NCBI GenBank assembly: GCA_034509425.1
Contig: JAVTVJ010000661.1
Span: forward strand, 144,820 to 208,819
Reading direction: 5' to 3'
Length of the DNA stretch: 64,000 nucleotides
Source of the DNA: Eopsaltria australis
Taxonomy: Eukaryota; Chordata; Aves; Passeriformes; Petroicidae
In this document: one piece after another, positions 59,437 through 64,000 of the stretch
Numbering within the stretch: position 1 is the stretch's first letter
How the letters are laid out: the number at the start of each line of letters is the position of its first letter
Program-made: the position numbers and the translations under genes
The notes under the pieces: model-generated
The model's database searches: none
Told to the model about the DNA's origin: nothing
What the model saw: only the letters and a program-made list of their open reading frames with translations

Positions 59437-61194
59437 AGTTAGTTATCAATCATGACAATCCTGCTATGGGTTTGGATAAATTATTTTCATGCTTCTCTTT
59501 ATTAACCCTGTCAAACAGCAAACAAAAACTATGACTGGTCTCTCTTAGTTCCTGTTGCTTTGGAATCTAGTTACATGTCTTCATTTGTAAATGGTTAGTC
59601 TTTTTTTTTTATAAAAAAGAAATTTAAAAGAATCTTAGCTGTTTTTTTTTTTTTATCTTTTTCTTCCTTTCTTTCTGTATTATCATTAATATGCTATGTT
59701 TAAGAGCTCTATTTCAAATTGGTAGGCTGCAGCTTCTGAGTCTTCTCAGTCAGCCTTCTGAAAGCTAATTAACTCATAATTCAATTTAGAACAGGACTTT
59801 ATCAGCAGAAAGTTGTAATCAGAGAGGAAGGATAGTATAATGACTAATGAAGTCTTTTTCCAAGGTCTTTACCAGTCTTCCTTGGTGACCTTAGAAAATC
59901 TGTGTAAATACTCTTACTTTCTTTTCATGCATCTGTTTTATCTAGAGAAGTAGTACTTTGATCAAGGACTATCGCTGTACATGAAAATGACTTCAAAGTG
60001 CTGCTGTCCTGACAGTATTCTTCAAATATGCATCATGTTGCCTCTGAGTCAGTAATGGGTCTCAGGAGCTTTTCCTAACATAACCAGGGGTAGAAGGGTC
60101 CCCTGTTACTTAAGGTCTTGCAAGTAAGAAAGTAGAAAGCATGGAAAAATGTTTCAAAGTCCATGGTAATAAAGTCTTCACTATAAAATTTTAATGCAGT
60201 ATAATTGTGATTATTTAATTGTAGCTTTTAAAAGGCATTTTCATTTGTTTTAGGATGCATCTGTCTAGTTCATGAGACTGAGAAGGAACTTTAAAAATAG
60301 TTGTTTTCACAGATAAAATTTACAACAGGTACACAGCCATCCCATTACTTTTCCTCTAAGTACACTGTTAAAAACACATCTTTATCTAACATCCAGTAAT
60401 TGCCTAGTTAATGCCAAAAAACTGTTAGGGCGCTTTGTCTGCTGTAGCATACTCAGACATACTGAGTTGTTTTTATATTGCAAGGCAGCAGGGAGTCTTA
60501 TTTTAGTACTACCTGTTCACCACAGTGCAAGATTTCTGGCATTAATCTGAAAAAGGCTGTTTTATTTTTGTCAGGGGTTGAAATGCTTTTGAAAGTTACC
60601 AAGCTGACAACTCTGGAGACTGGCATCCTGTTTTTATCTGTTGGGTGGGTACAACACTGGCAGTGACTGCTCAAGCTGTCCTGCATTGTTCTATTGCCAT
60701 CTACTCCAGGCAGATATAGAAGGTCCACCCACAAAAAGGAGAGAGACAACCTTCATGACTTGATATTGAAAAACAGTAACAATTGTGCAGGGCTTCTAAA
60801 TACTATAATCTTCTGTTGGAATGGCACTCACACCACCACGTTTATTTACATCTGTCTTGACTGGTACCAGTTGATGATAATTAAGTCCATTGAAATAAGA
60901 TATTTTCTCCCTAATTTTTGTATAGTCAATACAGAGGTCAGATCTGCCAAATTAAAATTCAGAGCTGGAGCCTAAAGTTAGGAGCAGCAAATCTCTAATG
61001 TCACTCCACACTCCCCATCAAATTGTAAAAGATTGAGTATCCCTACAACAGACTTACAGTTTAACCCACCAGACTCCCTACAAGCCCTGAAAGTGATTAC
61101 CTTTAGGCATTCTCCTAAACTATCTGTGAAAGGAGGTTGTACCAAGATGAGAGTTGGTCTCGTTTCCTGAGAAAAAATTGGTAGAATAAGAGGA
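59437..61194. other. Host non-coding DNA
   Basis: AT-rich. No feature recognised apart from T runs near 59.6 kb. Confidence 0.4.
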
Positions 61195-61345
61195 AATGGC
61201 CTCAAACTAGAGGAGGTTTAGATTAGATATTGAGAAAAAAGATCACTAGAAACAGTGGAAAGCTTTCACAGCCAGCACTGAAACAGGCTGCCCAGGGAAG
61301 TGGTTGAGTCACCTTTCCTGGGGATATTTAAAACCATTGAATAGA
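61195..61345 (+). repeat. CR1 3'-end fragment, sense
   Basis: Contains 'aggtttagattagatattgag' and 'ggctgcccagggaagtggtt', the standard CR1 tail, slightly decayed. Confidence 0.8.
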
Positions 61346-61785
61346 TTGATTTGGAAGGGATCTTTAAAGGTCATCTAGTCCAACCCCCCTGGCATGAGCA
61401 GGACATCTTAAACGAGATCAGATCAGGTTGCCCAGAGCCCCATCCAATTTGACTTTGAATGCTTCCAGGGGTGGGGCATCTACCACCTCTGTGGGTAACC
61501 ATTGTTTTAGCACCTCATTGTTAAAAAGTCTTCCTTATATCTAATTGAAATCAACACTCTTTTAGTTTAAAACCTAAAAAGTTTGTTCCCATCTTTGTTG
61601 TAGGCCCACTTCAAGTACTGGAAGGTTACAATAAGGTCTCCCCAGAGCCTTCCCTTCTCCAGGCTGAACCATCCCAAGTCTCTCAGTCTCACCTCATAGG
61701 AGAGCTGCTCTATCCCTCATTCATCTTGGTGGCCTTTCTCAGGACTCACCCCAACAGGTCTGTGTCCTTCCTGTAACATAGATGT
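61346..61785 (-). repeat. CR1 fragment, antisense
   Basis: Typical antisense CR1 text: 'aaaggtcatctagtccaacc', 'ggggcatctaccacctctg', 'aataaggtctccccagagcc'. It meets the sense fragment head to head at about 61345. Confidence 0.88.
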
Positions 61786-61905
61786 GGTAATTAGGGACAT
61801 GGTTTAGTGGGACTTGGAAGTGTTACATTAATGGTTGGATTCTTAAAGATCTTAAAGGTCTTTTCTAAGTTAGTGATTTTATGAATCTATGATTCTAATC
61901 CACAA
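61786..61905 (+). repeat. CR1 3' terminus, sense
   Basis: Ends with 'gatcttaaaggtcttttct' and the short terminal repeat 'tatgattct', which marks a CR1 3' end. Confidence 0.75.
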
Positions 61906-62026
61906 GGTTCCAGTTCTCTCCCCAGGAAACACTGTACAAGATAAAAGTTATATGGATAATGTTGGTCTTGAGAACACACTTTTTCATATCCAGTTCCCAA
62001 AATACTTCAATGGAGGAATGGCTTGG

Positions 62027-62480
62027 TGATAGCATAGGGTTAAGATGTTTCTAAAATCGCAGTAGCTAGTAGGCCTTGGGAACGGGAGTGGGCATTGTCT
62101 TTGAGTCATGGGAACTTACACCTACGTACCCACCGGTATAGTAGATAATAAAGATAAATGAGATAGTTGCTTATAATGAAGTTAAATGCGATAATTGCTT
62201 ATAAGAATCACGAGAAAGGAACAACAATCATGAGAAATGTTTTGGGGAGAGGGCTTAAACTCATGCTTGGGTGAAAACAATATGCACAATAGAACAATAT
62301 CAAGTTGATGATTAACATACGATTATACAACAGTTATGTAAGGGAAGGGTATAAAAATGTATTCATCGCGAATCCATGTCGGAATCGGATTTGGGTCTGA
62401 ACAACCCTCGGTGTCCAGAGCTCTTCTAATAAAAGCACCTGCATATAATCATCCTGTGATTATGCGTTTCTATGCTAACA
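62027..62480 (+). mobile_element. 5' LTR of the class I provirus (family G/H)
   Basis: 454 bp starting TGATAGCATAGG and ending TATGCTAACA. TATAAAAA is at 62350-62357 and AATAAA at 62428-62433, correctly ordered for U3-R-U5. Confidence 0.9.
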
Positions 62481-62483
62481 TTT

Positions 62484-62501
62484 TGGTGACCCCAGCTGGG
62501 A
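62484..62501 (+). other. Primer-binding site of the class I provirus
   Basis: TGGTGACCCCAGCTGGGA begins three bases after the LTR. The first ten bases equal those of a tRNA-Trp-type site; the rest does not, so the tRNA is not assigned. Confidence 0.65.
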
Positions 62502-62617
62502 CCCTGTGAGTGCTGCTGAAGACCCCGTGACCTGATCACGCTCCAGCCGGCACCGAGGGATTCTCAGGGAGCCCGTCGGCGCCGCGACCCTCCGCCGCTC
62601 ACAACATCCCCTGGAGA

Positions 62618-62624
62618 GGTAATG
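62618..62624 (+). promoter_or_regulatory. Putative major splice donor of the class I provirus
   Basis: GAG followed by GTAATG in the leader, 145 bases before gag. Its position fits the donor used for env mRNA. Confidence 0.45.
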
Positions 62625-62764
62625 TGCTTTTACTTCTGGTCTGGGTGCCTGCCAATAAGACGCAGCGAAAGCTACTCTTGGTTGGGCTAAGGAATTCCTG
62701 GTAAATGCCTAGGCGCCGTCCGTAAGACAATTGCAAATGCTTTGGAGGCTTTGGTAGCGGTAAC

Positions 62765-64000
62765 ATGGAGAAGCTTAAAGGAATTTTGGGTGGCAATGCT
62801 CCCATACCACATACTTCTCCTCTGGGGTGCTTATTAGCACATTGGAAACAAGGTAATTTTGACCAAGGATTATGCAAGGATAGGTTGATCAATTATTGTA
62901 ATACTCAGTGGCCAAAATATGTTTTGCAGAACGGGAAACGGTTGCCTGAAAACGGGTCTTTGCAATCTGACTTGATTTCTCACTTATTGTCGTTTTGTAA
63001 GCATGAGGGAAAAGTAGATGAAGTTCCGTATGTTGATTTATTTTTCTATTTCCGGGAAAAATCAGACTGGCTAGTTGAGAGTGGTTTAATTATTACTACG
63101 GTACTTAACAACAATGACTGTGTGGCCTGTGTCCAAGGGAAATGTTGTTTAGAACACCTGGCATTGAATGAGAGTCTATACTGGAGGGATGATATGGAAA
63201 GTGACCTACTGGTAGCCCCCACTGCACCAAGGGAATCTAACCCTACTTCATCTGACCTTATTTCACATGATCCACTTACTCCTCCTACTGAAACTGATCT
63301 ACTTACCCCTCCTGCTCAGGAAAACCCTCCACCCCCACCTACGCCTGCCCAAGGACACCCCCCTTTCCCACCTACACCTCCTCAGGGATATCCTCCCCTT
63401 CCAGCTACACCCTCTTCACCTGCTCATGACACCCCTTTACCGCCTTCACCCAGAAATAACCAAGGTTTAGTTACGATACAGAGACATGGGGGAGGGGGTG
63501 CGGAAGGGGTAAATAGCAGTGAGAGTGATGAGGATGAACCGGTATCCTACCGCACACGGTCCAGATTGGCCCCAGCTTGGCCTAAGACAGGAAAGGGTTT
63601 GTTAAGAACAGGTAAACAAAAGAAAACCGTAATTGCTCCTTTGAGACAAGGTGTGGGAGTGGACGGACTGGTTTTTGTAAAGGTACCCTTTACTCTGGCA
63701 GATCTGGTAATATGGAAGCAGTCATCCGGGACCTATGGGGAAAATCCTGACAAGGTAGGCAGGGTGGTGAAAATGATCATACAAACTCAGAATCCAGACT
63801 GGGATGACATCCAAGTGATATTAGATACCTTAATGGACTCTACTGAGAAGGAGATGGTGCTTAGAGCAGCTGAGGACCAGGCGAGGGAAGATATTTGTCA
63901 GGGACTAGTGACAGGAACTCTAGATAATAATTTTCCCACAGAGGATCCATTGTGGGACCCTAACGACCCATCTGGAGTAGACATGATGAGGCTAAAGAAA
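62765..64000 (+). CDS. gag: Class I ERV Gag (partial, open to the window edge)
   Basis: 412 codons without a stop from ATG 62765; an in-frame TAA upstream at 62723 bounds the start. The N-terminal part looks like a gammaretroviral matrix (CLLAHWKQGNF, then NTQWPKYVLQNGK, residues about 22-60) but begins M-E-K, without the Gly needed for myristoylation. Residues 152-155 are PTAP, a late-domain motif that recruits TSG101. A Pro-rich stretch covers about 165-240, then an acidic and basic linker. Capsid begins near residue 300 (VPFTLADLVIWKQ) with NPDWDDIQVILDTL, a block typical of gammaretroviral p30. Nucleocapsid, pol and env lie beyond the window. Confidence 0.93.
   Translation, partial: MEKLKGILGGNAPIPHTSPLGCLLAHWKQGNFDQGLCKDRLINYCNTQWPKYVLQNGKRLPENGSLQSDLISHLLSFCKHEGKVDEVPYVDLFFYFREKSDWLVESGLIITTVLNNNDCVACVQGKCCLEHLALNESLYWRDDMESDLLVAPTAPRESNPTSSDLISHDPLTPPTETDLLTPPAQENPPPPPTPAQGHPPFPPTPPQGYPPLPATPSSPAHDTPLPPSPRNNQGLVTIQRHGGGGAEGVNSSESDEDEPVSYRTRSRLAPAWPKTGKGLLRTGKQKKTVIAPLRQGVGVDGLVFVKVPFTLADLVIWKQSSGTYGENPDKVGRVVKMIIQTQNPDWDDIQVILDTLMDSTEKEMVLRAAEDQAREDICQGLVTGTLDNNFPTEDPLWDPNDPSGVDMMRLKK

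Larger units (their letters stand above)
62027..64000 (+). mobile_element. Class I (gammaretrovirus-like) provirus, 5' part; continues beyond the window
   Basis: 5' LTR (62027-62480), primer-binding site, splice donor and gag, all on the plus strand. The bases before the LTR, ttgg (62023-62026), would be the 4-bp TSD. Nothing in the visible part is broken. The solo LTR at 11047-11575 belongs to the same family. Confidence 0.92.

Overview
This window is bird nuclear DNA. CR1 LINE fragments, avian-type ERVL and ERVK proviruses and an intact copy of the vertebrate gene LSM8 show this; the species cannot be told from the window. Only one host protein-coding gene is recognisable. Almost everything else I can name is retroelement, much of it nested, with target-site duplications (TSDs) that give the order of insertion.

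Layout. 1-12085 is a retroviral stack. A plus-strand ERVK provirus (here ERVK1: gag, pro, pol, env, 3' LTR) was hit by a minus-strand ERVL (ERVL1, 1-4920), which cuts its gag and runs off the left edge. It was also hit by a solo LTR between pro and pol (6223-6753) and by an antisense solo LTR inside its own 3' LTR (11047-11575). 13014-17600 holds LSM8 on the minus strand (four coding exons, 96 residues, intact) with a CpG-island promoter. 17600-34021 is mostly non-coding host DNA with a solo LTR (18022-18582), CR1 pieces, a GC-rich spot with a CTCF-like site near 22.13 kb, a 1.6-kb LTR (25290-26910) and microsatellites.

34022-51053 is a minus-strand ERVL provirus (ERVL2) with both LTRs. Inside it are a nearly complete ERVK provirus (ERVK3, 37263-45810, 620-bp LTRs, TSD cagggc), a solo LTR of the ERVL1 family with a further LTR in its target duplication (46272-47731), and a 432-bp LTR between RNase H and integrase (35818-36249). 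51054-61194 is host DNA with a second copy of the 1.6-kb LTR (54421-56655, itself carrying a 607-bp LTR) and a 654-bp solo LTR (58777-59430). A CR1 cluster follows (61195-61905).

At the right edge a class I (gammaretrovirus-like) provirus begins at 62027. It has LTR, primer-binding site, splice donor and a gag frame that is open for 412 codons to the end of the window, the longest unbroken viral frame here apart from ERVL1 gag and ERVK3 pol.

How it works together. LSM8 is the nuclear subunit of the LSm2-8 ring on U6 snRNA. All the ERVs except the right-edge one are visibly broken by stops, frameshifts or lost catalytic residues. The points I find most interesting are a gag/pol amber codon kept at the same place in two different ERVLs, ERVL Gag proteins with membrane-spanning-like segments and acidic repeats, tandem CTCF-core-like motifs in one ERVL LTR family, and the open class I gag.
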